Shown: piece after piece, positions 1 through 7,814 of the stretch | Numbering within the stretch: position 1 is the stretch's first letter | Layout: the number at the start of each line of letters is the position of its first letter | DNA from: Candidatus Zhuqueibacterota bacterium | Lineage (GTDB): Bacteria; SM23-31; B21-G16 | NCBI GenBank assembly: GCA_003644825.1 | Contig: QNDJ01000008.1 | Location: forward strand, 1 to 15,009 | DNA length: 15,009 nt | Direction: 5' to 3' | The notes under the pieces: generated by a model | Told to the model about the DNA's origin: nothing | The model's database searches: none | The model's input: the letters and a program-made list of their open reading frames with translations, nothing else | Translations under genes and position numbers: made by a program

Positions 1-1845
1 ACCAGGACAACTGATGACTGGTATACTTATATAGCCGGAGATGATCGGATAATGGACTTATCAATAGGAAGAATTCCTGTCCAGAATAGAGATGAGGCAA
101 AAAATGTAATTGAAAAAATAATTGATTATGAGAAAAAAAACAATCTTGGTAAATGGAGAAATATTATAACATTTGTTGCTGATGATGAATACAGCAATTA
201 TGATAATAATGAATCTATTCATACTTATGATACTGAAGACCTTGCTAATAATTATACTCCTTTGGGTTTCAATAGAAGAAAAATTTATTTAATGGAATAT
301 AAAGGGGTAAAAAATCCTTCAATGGCAGGGATTGATAAACCTGATGCTGCGAAGGATTTAATTAATCAGATTAATGAAGGGACTTTACTTGTGAATTTCA
401 TAGGTCATGGAGCTCCTTATCAACTGGCTAATGAAAGGGTTATTTACTTTGAACGGGATTTCAGCCGTATTCAAAATGAGGGGAAATATCCTTTGTGGGT
501 TTCGGCTTCGTGTGATTTTGCATTTTTTGATAATCCGGATTTTCAAAGTATGGCAGAAGAGCTGATTAATGCAGAAAAAAGGGGAGCTATAGCTGTACTT
601 TCATCCACAAGATTGGCTTATGCTGTTCCAAATGCTGCATTTAATAAAGCATTTTTCAGGTGTTTGTTCAAAAATGACAACAGAACACCCAGAATAGGTG
701 ATGCAATTAGATATTCTAAACAGGAAACCGGAAGTATTGTGAATAATGAAAAGTATGTGATTCTTGGAGACCCAACTATGCGTCTGGGAATACCTGAACT
801 GATGATAAATGTTAATTATTTAAAACCAGATTCGTTCAAGGCGCTCGGAAAGGTAACTGTAAGAGGTGAACTTATGGATTCGACCAGAGTTAAGAAAGCA
901 GTTGACGGTAGATTGTTTATTGATGTTTTCGATACTGAAAGGAGAAGTTCGCACAGAATGCCTAATGGTGTGGAAGTTAATTATATTCTACCGGGCAATA
1001 AATTATTTAAAGGTATAAGTATATTAAGAGACGGTAATTTTGAAGCTAATTTTATAGTTCCTAAGGATATAACTTATGGCGGTAAAAATGGAAGAATATC
1101 CTTTTATTTCCAGAGTGAAGATAAACAGAATGAAAAAATTGATGGAAATGGATACATTGATGGTATTTATACAGGTGGAACAAGTGAGACTCAGGAAGAT
1201 AATGAAGGACCTGTAATAGAAGTTGGTCTTAAAAATAAGACATTTACCAGTGATGGATTTACTTCCCCCAATCCTTTATTTTTAATCAAAATCTCTGATG
1301 AAAATGGTATTAATATAACCGGTGAAATTGGGCATTCAATTACAATTATGTTTGATAATAATCAGGAAACAATAGAGGATATAACAGGATTATTTATCTA
1401 TGATGAAGGAAGTTTTACAGAAGGAAGTATTGAATATCAGGCAAAGAATCTCTCTACTGGAAAGCATGAATTAGAAGTAAAAGCCTGGGATAATTTTAAT
1501 AATTCTTCTACTGAATATGTAAATTTTGAAGTTATTAAGGAAAATGTTCTTACTATAAAAGATGTTTTTAATTATCCGAATCCATTTGCAGAAGAAACAG
1601 TTTTTACCTTCAGAATAAGCGAGGCTTCTGAAGTAAAAATAAAGATTTACACATCAAACGGAAGACTGATAAAAGAGATAACAGGCAATATTGCTGAAAA
1701 TGGTTATAATACAATACAGTGGAATGGGCTGGACAATGACGGTAACAGACTTGCTAATGGAGTATATTTTTATAAGATTATTGCAAAATCTATTGAGAGT
1801 AATTTAAGAGGAGAAGCTATTGGAAAACTCGTTATTATGAAGTGA
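1..1845 (+). CDS. PorU-like C25 (gingipain-family) cysteine protease, 5' end outside window
   Basis: The reading frame is open from base 1. Codons before the first ATG (52) still read like the family (DDWYTYIAGDD, then IGRIP), so the true start lies upstream and the ATG at 52 is internal. The peptidase C25 signature is visible: catalytic His in NFIGHGAP (codon 406-408) and catalytic Cys in VSASCDF (codon 511-513), 35 codons apart, close to the spacing in gingipains. A long beta-rich region follows. The last ~80 residues (nt ~1567-1800) form a FlgD-like Ig / type IX sorting-like domain, with NYPNPF, IKIYTSNGR, WNGLDNDG and NGVYFYKI. Known family role: secreted or surface proteases, or PorU, the sortase of type IX secretion. 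PorU versus an ordinary secreted C25 protease cannot be decided without the N-terminus. The gene ends in tandem stops (TGATAA). Confidence 0.85.
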   Translation, partial: TRTTDDWYTYIAGDDRIMDLSIGRIPVQNRDEAKNVIEKIIDYEKKNNLGKWRNIITFVADDEYSNYDNNESIHTYDTEDLANNYTPLGFNRRKIYLMEYKGVKNPSMAGIDKPDAAKDLINQINEGTLLVNFIGHGAPYQLANERVIYFERDFSRIQNEGKYPLWVSASCDFAFFDNPDFQSMAEELINAEKRGAIAVLSSTRLAYAVPNAAFNKAFFRCLFKNDNRTPRIGDAIRYSKQETGSIVNNEKYVILGDPTMRLGIPELMINVNYLKPDSFKALGKVTVRGELMDSTRVKKAVDGRLFIDVFDTERRSSHRMPNGVEVNYILPGNKLFKGISILRDGNFEANFIVPKDITYGGKNGRISFYFQSEDKQNEKIDGNGYIDGIYTGGTSETQEDNEGPVIEVGLKNKTFTSDGFTSPNPLFLIKISDENGINITGEIGHSITIMFDNNQETIEDITGLFIYDEGSFTEGSIEYQAKNLSTGKHELEVKAWDNFNNSSTEYVNFEVIKENVLTIKDVFNYPNPFAEETVFTFRISEASEVKIKIYTSNGRLIKEITGNIAENGYNTIQWNGLDNDGNRLANGVYFYKIIAKSIESNLRGEAIGKLVIMK

Positions 1846-1923
1846 TAAAACAGTTATATAAGCTATTAAAGGGTTAGTGAATTATTAGTTTTAATTATTT
1901 CAACAGAAGTGGGATATTTTTAA

Positions 1924-2352
1924 ATGAAAGTAACAGGATGTTCATTTTTTTTATTAATGATTTTTGTTAGTGTCCATTGTAGCAAGACAAGCAGTAAAAA
2001 AGGAACAACAAATCCCTCACTGGACGACCCCTACATTATAGATATTGTTCTGTGTGTTGAGGTTGTGAATAATAAACCAGCAGGTATAACAACAGTTTTT
2101 ACTGAACATGATGAAATTCACCTGTGGATAGAATGGGATAACATCTTTGATCGGCACGAGCTGACTGTGGAATGGATAAATCTTGACGGAAATCTGGAGT
2201 TGAGAGATAATATAACATTTACTTCAGATAATGGTCGTCAGGTTACGTGGTTTGCTATCAAACCCGGTATACCTGTTAAAAAGGGAAGCTGGGAAGTGGT
2301 GGTTTATCTGGATGGAATTTTTGAAAGAAGCCTTTTCTTTGAAATAATTTAG
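1924..2352 (+). CDS. small exported protein, probable lipoprotein, DUF2914-like
   Basis: A 142-residue protein whose first ~18 residues form a short signal peptide (MKVTGCSFFLLMIFVSVHC). Cys19 could be the lipidated residue, but His at -1 makes the lipobox non-standard. The following SKTSSKKGTTN looks like a flexible tether. The rest (residues ~35-142) is a beta-sandwich-like sequence. Its spacing of CVEVVNNKPAG, F..HDEIHLWIEW, HELTVEWIN, VTWFA and GSWEVVVYLDG resembles DUF2914, a family of unknown function often on exported proteins; this match is from memory of the pattern. It lies 78 bp after the C25 protease with no clear promoter between, so it may be co-transcribed. The ribosome site is weak. 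Function unknown; presumably periplasmic or outer-membrane-anchored. Confidence 0.7.
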   Translation: MKVTGCSFFLLMIFVSVHCSKTSSKKGTTNPSLDDPYIIDIVLCVEVVNNKPAGITTVFTEHDEIHLWIEWDNIFDRHELTVEWINLDGNLELRDNITFTSDNGRQVTWFAIKPGIPVKKGSWEVVVYLDGIFERSLFFEII

Positions 2353-2529
2353 TCTGGTACAGGAATATTACTTCAAAGTCAGGAAACAGGTTTTATAGAA
2401 TAATTTTAAAACGAGGTTATATTAATAAATACAATTACTTACCTTCTTTTTGTTATATATGAGTAAATCCTTGATTTAAAACCTTAATATTGTTCTAAAA
2501 AGCTCGATGAAGAATGAAATTTATAATTC

Positions 2530-2558
2530 TTGACAAAACAAATTATTTTTATTAAAAT
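2530..2558 (+). promoter_or_regulatory. sigma-70 type promoter for the glycogen phosphorylase gene
   Basis: A perfect -35 box TTGACA (2530-2535) is followed after 17 bp by TAAAAT (2553-2558), one mismatch from TATAAT. Transcription would start near 2565, giving a leader of about 58 nt before the ATG at 2623. The 258-bp gap 2353-2610 holds no gene that I can see; this promoter is its only clear content. Confidence 0.72.
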
Positions 2559-2612
2559 TGTAAATCAGGATAGGGTATTATAATTTGTTTTATATATTAT
2601 TAAAAAATATTT

Positions 2613-2616
2613 GGAG
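2613..2616 (+). promoter_or_regulatory. Shine-Dalgarno GGAG that fixes the start at 2623
   Basis: GGAG sits 6 nt before ATG 2623. The in-frame TTG at 2611 overlaps this site and would have no ribosome site of its own, so the ATG is the start. It also gives the usual family N-terminus (MKPISTYTVVPKLP). Confidence 0.75.
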
Positions 2617-2622
2617 TCCATA

Positions 2623-5184
2623 ATGAAACCTATCAGTACGTATACGGTAGTTCCAAAGTTACCTAAAAAAATGATGAAGATTAAAGAAATTGCTTATAAT
2701 TTATGGTGGGCATGGAATAATGATGCAATTGATTTATTCAGACGCCTGGATAGTGACCTCTGGGAAGAATCGAATCATAACCCTGTAAAAATGTTATCAA
2801 CAATAAGCCAGAAGGTGCTTGAAGAAAAATCTTCTGATGATGGTTTTCTTGAACATCTGAGAAATATTGTGAAAAAATTTGAACATTATATTAAAGAAAA
2901 AACCTGGTATGAAAAGAACTTTGGAAAGCAAGATTCTCCTCGTATTGCCTATTTTTCTGCAGAATTTGGTCTGACGGAATGTATTCCTATTTATTCTGGT
3001 GGTCTGGGGATTTTAGCAGGAGACCATCTAAAATCAGCTTCTGACCTTGGAATTCCATTGGTGGGGGTCGGGCTTCTGTACCAGAAAGGATATTTTCGCC
3101 AGTATTTGAATAATGATGGATGGCAGGGTGAGTTATATCCCATTAATGATTTTTATAATCTTCCATTGGTACTGGTAAAAAATGAGGAAGGAAAACCGCT
3201 GATGGTAGGAGTTTCTTTTCCTGGTAGAACGGTCTGGGCACAGATATGGAAGGTAAATGTCGGTAGAATTTCCCTTTATCTCCTTGATACTAATATTCCT
3301 GTAAATAGCATTGAAGACCAGGATATTACAGATGAACTTTATGGTGGAGACAATGAAATGAGAATAAAACAGGAACTTATTCTCGGAATTGGAGGTGTAA
3401 GGGCACTTCATAAGCTTGGTATTCATCCGCAGGTTTATCATATGAATGAGGGGCATTCTGCTTTTCTTGCCCTTGAAAGAATAAGGTCTTATATTGAAGA
3501 AAAGGGATTATCCTTTTATGAAGCTCTGGAAGCAACGAAAACAGGGAATATTTTTACGACCCATACCCCTGTACCTGCAGGGATTGACCTGTTTCCAATA
3601 GATTTAATGAAAAAATACTTTCTTGATTACTGTAACCAGCTAAAAATTTCCTGGGATGAATTCTTAAAACTCGGGGTAGAAACAAATTCTGGCCAGGAAA
3701 AGATGTTTTCGATGGCAATACTTGCCATAAGAACAGCTTCGTATATTAATGGTGTAAGCAAACTTCACGGTGTTGTTTCAAGAAATATGTTTCATTATCT
3801 CTGGCCTCAGGTGCCTGTAGATGAAGTTCCGATTACTTCGATTACTAATGGTGTTCACCACAGGTCCTGGATTTCGAAAGATATGTCGGGTTTATATGAT
3901 AGATATCTTGGACCAAAATGGCTTGGTGACCCTTCTGACCAGACAGTCTGGGAGAGAGTCGAACAGATTCCTGATGAAGAACTATGGAGAACTCATGAGA
4001 GAAGAAGAGAAAGACTTGTTGCTTTTACCCGCAGAAGACTAAAAGAACAGTTAAGAAGGGTGGGAGCACCTGAATCAGAAATATTACAGGCTGAAGTAGT
4101 TCTTAATCCTGATGCTCTGACTATTGGATTTGCCCGAAGGTTTGCTACCTACAAAAGGGCAGACCTTTTGTTGAGGGACCCGGAGAGGCTTGCAAAAATC
4201 GTTTCAAATGAGGAAAGACCTGTTCAAATTATATTCTCAGGGAAAGCTCATCCCAAGGATATACCCGGTAAAAATCTTATTAGAGAGCTTGTTAAAATTG
4301 CCCGCAGAGGAGAGTTCAGAAGACATATTGTTTTTCTTGAGGATTATAATATGATAATTTCGAGATATCTTGTTCAGGGCGTTGACCTGTGGTTGAATAC
4401 TCCTAAAAGGCTTTATGAGGCAAGTGGAACAAGTGGTATGAAAGCTTCAGCAAATGGAGTTATCAATATGAGTATTCTTGATGGCTGGTGGGATGAAGCT
4501 TATAAGCCGGGTATCGGGTGGGCTATTGGTAAAGATATTGAATACGATGATATTGAATACCAGTATGACGTTGAATCAAAGGCAATTTATGATATTCTTG
4601 AAAAAGAGGTTATTCCCCTCTTCTATGATAGAGGCGCAGATAGATTGCCAAGAAAATGGATAAAATTGATGAAAAATTCTTTAACTTCTATCTGTCCTGT
4701 GTTTAATACCAACAGAATGGTTTGTGAATACACTGAACGGTTTTATAATGATGCACTTAAAAAGTATTATCTTGTTAATAAGGATAATATGAAGATTGCC
4801 AGGGAAATGGCAGCCTGGAAGGAAAACTTGAAAAGAGAATGGTCTAAAATTACCATTAAAAAAGTTATTACAAAGTCTCCAGAGGAGCTACCTGTAGGCT
4901 CAAAGGTTGAAATAGAGGCAGAAATTTTTCTTGGAACTGTTCAACATAAAGATGTATCTGTTGAGATTTATTCAGGTACTATTGACCACAAAGGACAGAT
5001 AGATAATGGTAAATCTTTTCCAATGATTTTATCGGAACAATTAGAAGGTGGAAACTACATCTTTAAGGGGAGTATTCCCTGTAAAATGAGTGGTGTTCAT
5101 GGGTTTTCGGTTAGAATCTTACCTAAAAATGACCATCTTGTTAATCCAGTAGAAATGGGGCTTATTCTCTGGGCTTCTCAATAA
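2623..5184 (+). CDS. glgP: glycogen / alpha-glucan phosphorylase (GT35, long bacterial-archaeal type)
   Basis: An 853-residue cytosolic enzyme releasing glucose-1-phosphate from glycogen or maltodextrin by phosphorolysis, using PLP. Residues ~13-115 are the DUF3417 N-terminal region typical of the alpha-glucan phosphorylase subfamily (AYNLWWAWNNDAIDLFRRLD, NHNPVKML). Then come AEFGLTECIPIYSGGLGILAGDH across the family's phosphate/substrate region in two stretches, HMNEGHSAFLALER, THTPVPAGIDLFP, NGVHHRSW and RFATYKRADL. The PLP-attachment motif EASGTSGMKASANG places the Schiff-base Lys at residue 607 (codon 4441-4443). The last ~120 residues form a beta-rich C-terminal extension usual for this subfamily. 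Length is normal and no break is seen. The gene has its own promoter and stands alone between the protease pair and the redox operon, so it is probably housekeeping carbon-storage metabolism. Confidence 0.95.
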   Translation: MKPISTYTVVPKLPKKMMKIKEIAYNLWWAWNNDAIDLFRRLDSDLWEESNHNPVKMLSTISQKVLEEKSSDDGFLEHLRNIVKKFEHYIKEKTWYEKNFGKQDSPRIAYFSAEFGLTECIPIYSGGLGILAGDHLKSASDLGIPLVGVGLLYQKGYFRQYLNNDGWQGELYPINDFYNLPLVLVKNEEGKPLMVGVSFPGRTVWAQIWKVNVGRISLYLLDTNIPVNSIEDQDITDELYGGDNEMRIKQELILGIGGVRALHKLGIHPQVYHMNEGHSAFLALERIRSYIEEKGLSFYEALEATKTGNIFTTHTPVPAGIDLFPIDLMKKYFLDYCNQLKISWDEFLKLGVETNSGQEKMFSMAILAIRTASYINGVSKLHGVVSRNMFHYLWPQVPVDEVPITSITNGVHHRSWISKDMSGLYDRYLGPKWLGDPSDQTVWERVEQIPDEELWRTHERRRERLVAFTRRRLKEQLRRVGAPESEILQAEVVLNPDALTIGFARRFATYKRADLLLRDPERLAKIVSNEERPVQIIFSGKAHPKDIPGKNLIRELVKIARRGEFRRHIVFLEDYNMIISRYLVQGVDLWLNTPKRLYEASGTSGMKASANGVINMSILDGWWDEAYKPGIGWAIGKDIEYDDIEYQYDVESKAIYDILEKEVIPLFYDRGADRLPRKWIKLMKNSLTSICPVFNTNRMVCEYTERFYNDALKKYYLVNKDNMKIAREMAAWKENLKREWSKITIKKVITKSPEELPVGSKVEIEAEIFLGTVQHKDVSVEIYSGTIDHKGQIDNGKSFPMILSEQLEGGNYIFKGSIPCKMSGVHGFSVRILPKNDHLVNPVEMGLILWASQ

Positions 5185-5252
5185 AAAGATTTCTCAAAAT
5201 TAGAAAACTGTTGAGGCTCTGTTCCTTTTTTTAAGAAATACAATAAAATCTC

Positions 5253-5270
5253 TGTTAAAATAGTGTTAAA
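5253..5270 (+). repeat. TGTTAAA direct repeat, one helical turn apart
   Basis: TGTTAAA occurs at 5253-5259 and 5264-5270, 11 bp apart start to start, 27 bp upstream of the sigma-54-like -24 element. Two same-face half-sites could be an activator or redox-regulator site. TGTTAA resembles a Rex half-site, but the repeat is direct rather than inverted. In DNA this AT-rich it may be chance. Confidence 0.3.
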
Positions 5271-5296
5271 TAAACTTTAGAATAATTTTTATTTTA

Positions 5297-5312
5297 AGGC
5301 ACAATATTTGCA
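5297..5312 (+). promoter_or_regulatory. sigma-54 (RpoN) promoter of the redox-sensing operon
   Basis: AGGCAC (5297-5302), five spacer bases, then TTGCA (5308-5312) matches the sigma-54 -24/-12 consensus TGGCAC-N5-TTGCW at 10 of 11 positions. The invariant GG (5298-5299) and GC (5310-5311) are exactly 10 bp apart. It lies 37 bp before the ATG of the hydrogenase-like kinase; transcription would start near 5323, leaving a ~27-nt leader. Sigma-54 promoters need an AAA+ activator; none is encoded in the window. Confidence 0.72.
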
Positions 5313-5349
5313 AAATAATTATTATGGAATTATATAATTTATTTTGGAA

Positions 5350-7401
5350 ATGTCCACTGTTTATACTATTAAGGAAAAATGCAGGAAATGTTATTCTTGT
5401 ATAAGGATATGCCCTGCTAAAGCGATAAAACTGGAAAAGGGTGAAATCAAAACTATCGAAAGCAGATGTATTCTCTGTGGAAGCTGCTTTAAGGTATGCC
5501 CTCAAAATGCCAAGGGATTTAAGACTGGATTTGAGAAAGTTAAACAGATGTTAGATTCCGGAGAGAAGTTGATTGCCTGTCTTGACCCTTCATTTCCTGC
5601 AGTTCTGGATGTTGGAACCCCCAGGCAACTTGTAACCGCAGTAAAAAAACTTGGTTTCAGTGAGGTATGGGAGGTCGCTTTTGGTGCAGAGCTTGTTGCA
5701 AGAGAATATAATAAACTATTAAAACAGGGAAAGATGAAAACTATTATTTCATCTGTATGCCCTGCTATTGTTCAATACGTAGAGAAATTTGTCCCGGAAC
5801 TGGTTAAATTTTTAGCGCCTATTGTTTCACCTGTTATAGCTGTAGGTAAGTTGATAAAAGAAAGGCATAACCCTGAAGCAAAGGTTGTATATATAGGACC
5901 CTGCCTTGCAAGAATCGGTGAGATTAGGGAGAAAGAAGTAAGAGGTTATATTGATGAAGTTCTTATTTTTCATGACCTTGCTGAAATGTTTGAGGAAAAA
6001 TCAATTGATAGAACCAGGCAGGAAGAATCAGAATTCGATGGATATAAACCGTGTTTAGCGAGGTTATCATCGGTATCCGGGGGGCTTTTGAGGAGTATAG
6101 GACAGAAAATTGACCCTCTTGAAGAGAGTATAGTGGTAACATCGGGAAGATACCGTTCTGTGAGGGCAATTCACGGACTTGAAAAAGGGCACATTGTTGC
6201 AAAATTTCTTGACCTTTTGTTCTGTCAGGGCTGTATTGATGGACCCTTCATTGATAGAGAAATATCCATAACCGGGCGGAGACAAATTATTGCTAACTAT
6301 ATAAAAACTGAATATAAAAGGGTAGGTGGAGTTAATCAGGATGACATTAAAAAATTTGAGGATTTAGACCTTAAGAGAGGGTTTAAAATACAGAATCTAT
6401 TGTTAAGAATGCCGACCGAAAAAGAAATTCAGGATGTACTTGCAAAAATTGATAAAACAGAACCATATAAAAACCTTGATTGTGGTGCCTGTGGTTATGA
6501 AACCTGTAGGGAAAAAGCAATTGCTGTTTTGCAGGGTTTAGCAGAGATTGATATGTGTTTACCTTATCTTCTTGACCATCACAAGGAATTATATAAACAG
6601 CTTGAGAAATCTCATAAGGAGCTCCAGGAGTCTCATAGAAAACTTGAAGAGGCTCAACAACAATTGATTCAAACAGAAAAGCTTGCGTCTCTTGGTCAGC
6701 TTGCCGCAGGGGTCGCTCATGAAATTAACAACCCCCTGGGTGTAATTATGATTTATTCTCATATTCTTTTGAAAGAAATTGATGAAGATAAAAAGAAAAA
6801 AGAAAAACTGGAAATAATTATTAAAGAGTCTACAAGAGCAAAAGAAATAGTTAAGGGTTTATTGAGTTTTGCAAGAGAAAGAAAGTTAAAACCAGGTCTT
6901 GGTAATATAAATGAAGTAGTTAATGAAGCTCTTAAGCTTATTGAGGGACAATCATTTTTTCATAATATTGAGATAACGAAGGATTATGATTTGTCAATTC
7001 CTCAAATGTTTATGGATTCTGCTCAGTTGAAACAGGTTTTTCTGAATATTATTCTTAATGCTGCGGAAGCAATGAAAGGGAATGGAAAGTTGAATATTAA
7101 AACAAGCCTTGTGCGGGATGATAACAGAATTAAGATAAGATTTTCTGATACAGGTCCTGGAATTTCTCAGTTGAAGATTCAGAAGATATTTGATCCCTTC
7201 TATACTACTAAAGAAAAGGGAACGGGATTGGGCCTTGCAGTAGCTTATGGAATTGTTCAAAGACATAAAGGAACAATAATAGCAGAGAGTGAAGAAGGAA
7301 AAGGAGCAACATTTATAATTGATTTACCGATAATAAAGGATGAATCTGTATTAACCTCTGCCATCATAGAAGAAGTGGAAAAACCAGGAGTAAAAAAATG
7401 A
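5350..7401 (+). CDS. [FeFe]-hydrogenase-like iron-sulfur sensor fused to a histidine kinase
   Basis: A 683-residue soluble protein. Domains in order: two [4Fe-4S] ferredoxin motifs (Cys11/14/17/21 and 40/43/46/50); an H-cluster-type domain (~60-345) with L1 SSVCP (Cys137), L2 IGPCLARIGE (Cys185), SVSGGLL and L3 FCQGCIDGP (Cys292, Cys295); a further Fe-S motif (Cys378/381/386/403); a coiled coil (~410-445); HisKA with phosphoacceptor His457 (GVAHEINNPLG); and an HATPase domain with N-box Asn570, DTGPGI and GTGLGLA. No PAS and no membrane segment. The proton-relay Cys before the L1 ligand is Val and the GGGQP loop is absent, so hydrogen catalysis is unlikely. Inferred role: cytosolic hydrogen or ferredoxin-redox sensor that phosphorylates the adjacent receivers. 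Start: ATG 5350 preferred over in-frame TTG 5344, although GGAA abuts the ATG with no spacer. First gene after the sigma-54 promoter. Confidence 0.9.
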   Translation: MSTVYTIKEKCRKCYSCIRICPAKAIKLEKGEIKTIESRCILCGSCFKVCPQNAKGFKTGFEKVKQMLDSGEKLIACLDPSFPAVLDVGTPRQLVTAVKKLGFSEVWEVAFGAELVAREYNKLLKQGKMKTIISSVCPAIVQYVEKFVPELVKFLAPIVSPVIAVGKLIKERHNPEAKVVYIGPCLARIGEIREKEVRGYIDEVLIFHDLAEMFEEKSIDRTRQEESEFDGYKPCLARLSSVSGGLLRSIGQKIDPLEESIVVTSGRYRSVRAIHGLEKGHIVAKFLDLLFCQGCIDGPFIDREISITGRRQIIANYIKTEYKRVGGVNQDDIKKFEDLDLKRGFKIQNLLLRMPTEKEIQDVLAKIDKTEPYKNLDCGACGYETCREKAIAVLQGLAEIDMCLPYLLDHHKELYKQLEKSHKELQESHRKLEEAQQQLIQTEKLASLGQLAAGVAHEINNPLGVIMIYSHILLKEIDEDKKKKEKLEIIIKESTRAKEIVKGLLSFARERKLKPGLGNINEVVNEALKLIEGQSFFHNIEITKDYDLSIPQMFMDSAQLKQVFLNIILNAAEAMKGNGKLNIKTSLVRDDNRIKIRFSDTGPGISQLKIQKIFDPFYTTKEKGTGLGLAVAYGIVQRHKGTIIAESEEGKGATFIIDLPIIKDESVLTSAIIEEVEKPGVKK

Positions 7402-7805
7402 ATAAAAAGCCAAAAATTTTACTTGTTGATGATGATATAGATTTCATAGAAATGAATAAGGCTGTTCTTGAAAATAACGGGTATGAGGTTGTATCTGCAT
7501 TTAGTGCAAGAGAGGGGCTGGATAAAGTTAAGGTGGAAATGCCAGACGTTATTGTTCTTGACCTGATGATGGAAAGATTTGATTCTGGGTTTTCTTTTAC
7601 TAAGGAGATAAAATCTGACCCTGTATTTAAAAACATTCCAATACTTATGCTTACGGCTGTTGCTGAAAAAACTGGTTATAAATTTTCTCAGGAACTTGAT
7701 AGCTACTGGATGAAAACAGATGATTTTGCAGATAAACCTATTAAGCCTTCGACCTTGCTTGAGAGAATTAAAAAACTGCTTGAAAGAACTAAAAAAGAGG
7801 AATAA
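7398..7805 (+). CDS. single-domain response regulator (receiver only)
   Basis: A 135-residue CheY-like receiver with no output domain. The acidic pair is Asp11/Asp12, the phosphoacceptor is Asp55 (VIVLDLMM), the switch Thr is Thr86 and the conserved Lys is Lys113 (DKPIKP). After Asp55 the loop MMERFDSGF, and later the stretch AEKTGYKFSQELDSYW, are longer than in classical CheY. Such receivers are common beside iron-sulfur sensor kinases in anaerobes (from general knowledge). Its ATG overlaps the kinase stop (ATGA), with AGGAG at 7386-7390, 7 nt upstream, so the two are translationally coupled. The likely partner is His457 of the preceding kinase. With no DNA-binding domain it probably relays phosphate or acts by protein contact. 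Confidence 0.92.
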   Translation: MNKKPKILLVDDDIDFIEMNKAVLENNGYEVVSAFSAREGLDKVKVEMPDVIVLDLMMERFDSGFSFTKEIKSDPVFKNIPILMLTAVAEKTGYKFSQELDSYWMKTDDFADKPIKPSTLLERIKKLLERTKKEE

Positions 7806-7814
7806 AATTTCTTG

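Noticed and set aside
1846-1923. Promoter or terminator in the gap after the C25 protease
   Set aside because: AT-rich, but no paired -35/-10 boxes and no stem plus T-run that I could support.
3133-3456. Minus-strand open frame of ~107 codons inside the phosphorylase gene
   Set aside because: Lies wholly within glgP, no family motifs, low-complexity composition; shadow of the real gene. The same holds for the + frames at 3821-4042 and 4478-4663.
5205-5232. Possible rho-independent terminator after the phosphorylase (T-run at 5226-5232)
   Set aside because: The T-tract is real, but the best stem before it is only about 3-4 bp (AGG/CCT), too weak to call.
7364-7636. Minus-strand open frames across the response-regulator start and elsewhere (5266-5505, 5963-6285, 6994-7266, 9042-9224, 12154-12484)
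   Set aside because: All overlap well-supported + strand genes, with no ribosome sites or recognisable domains.
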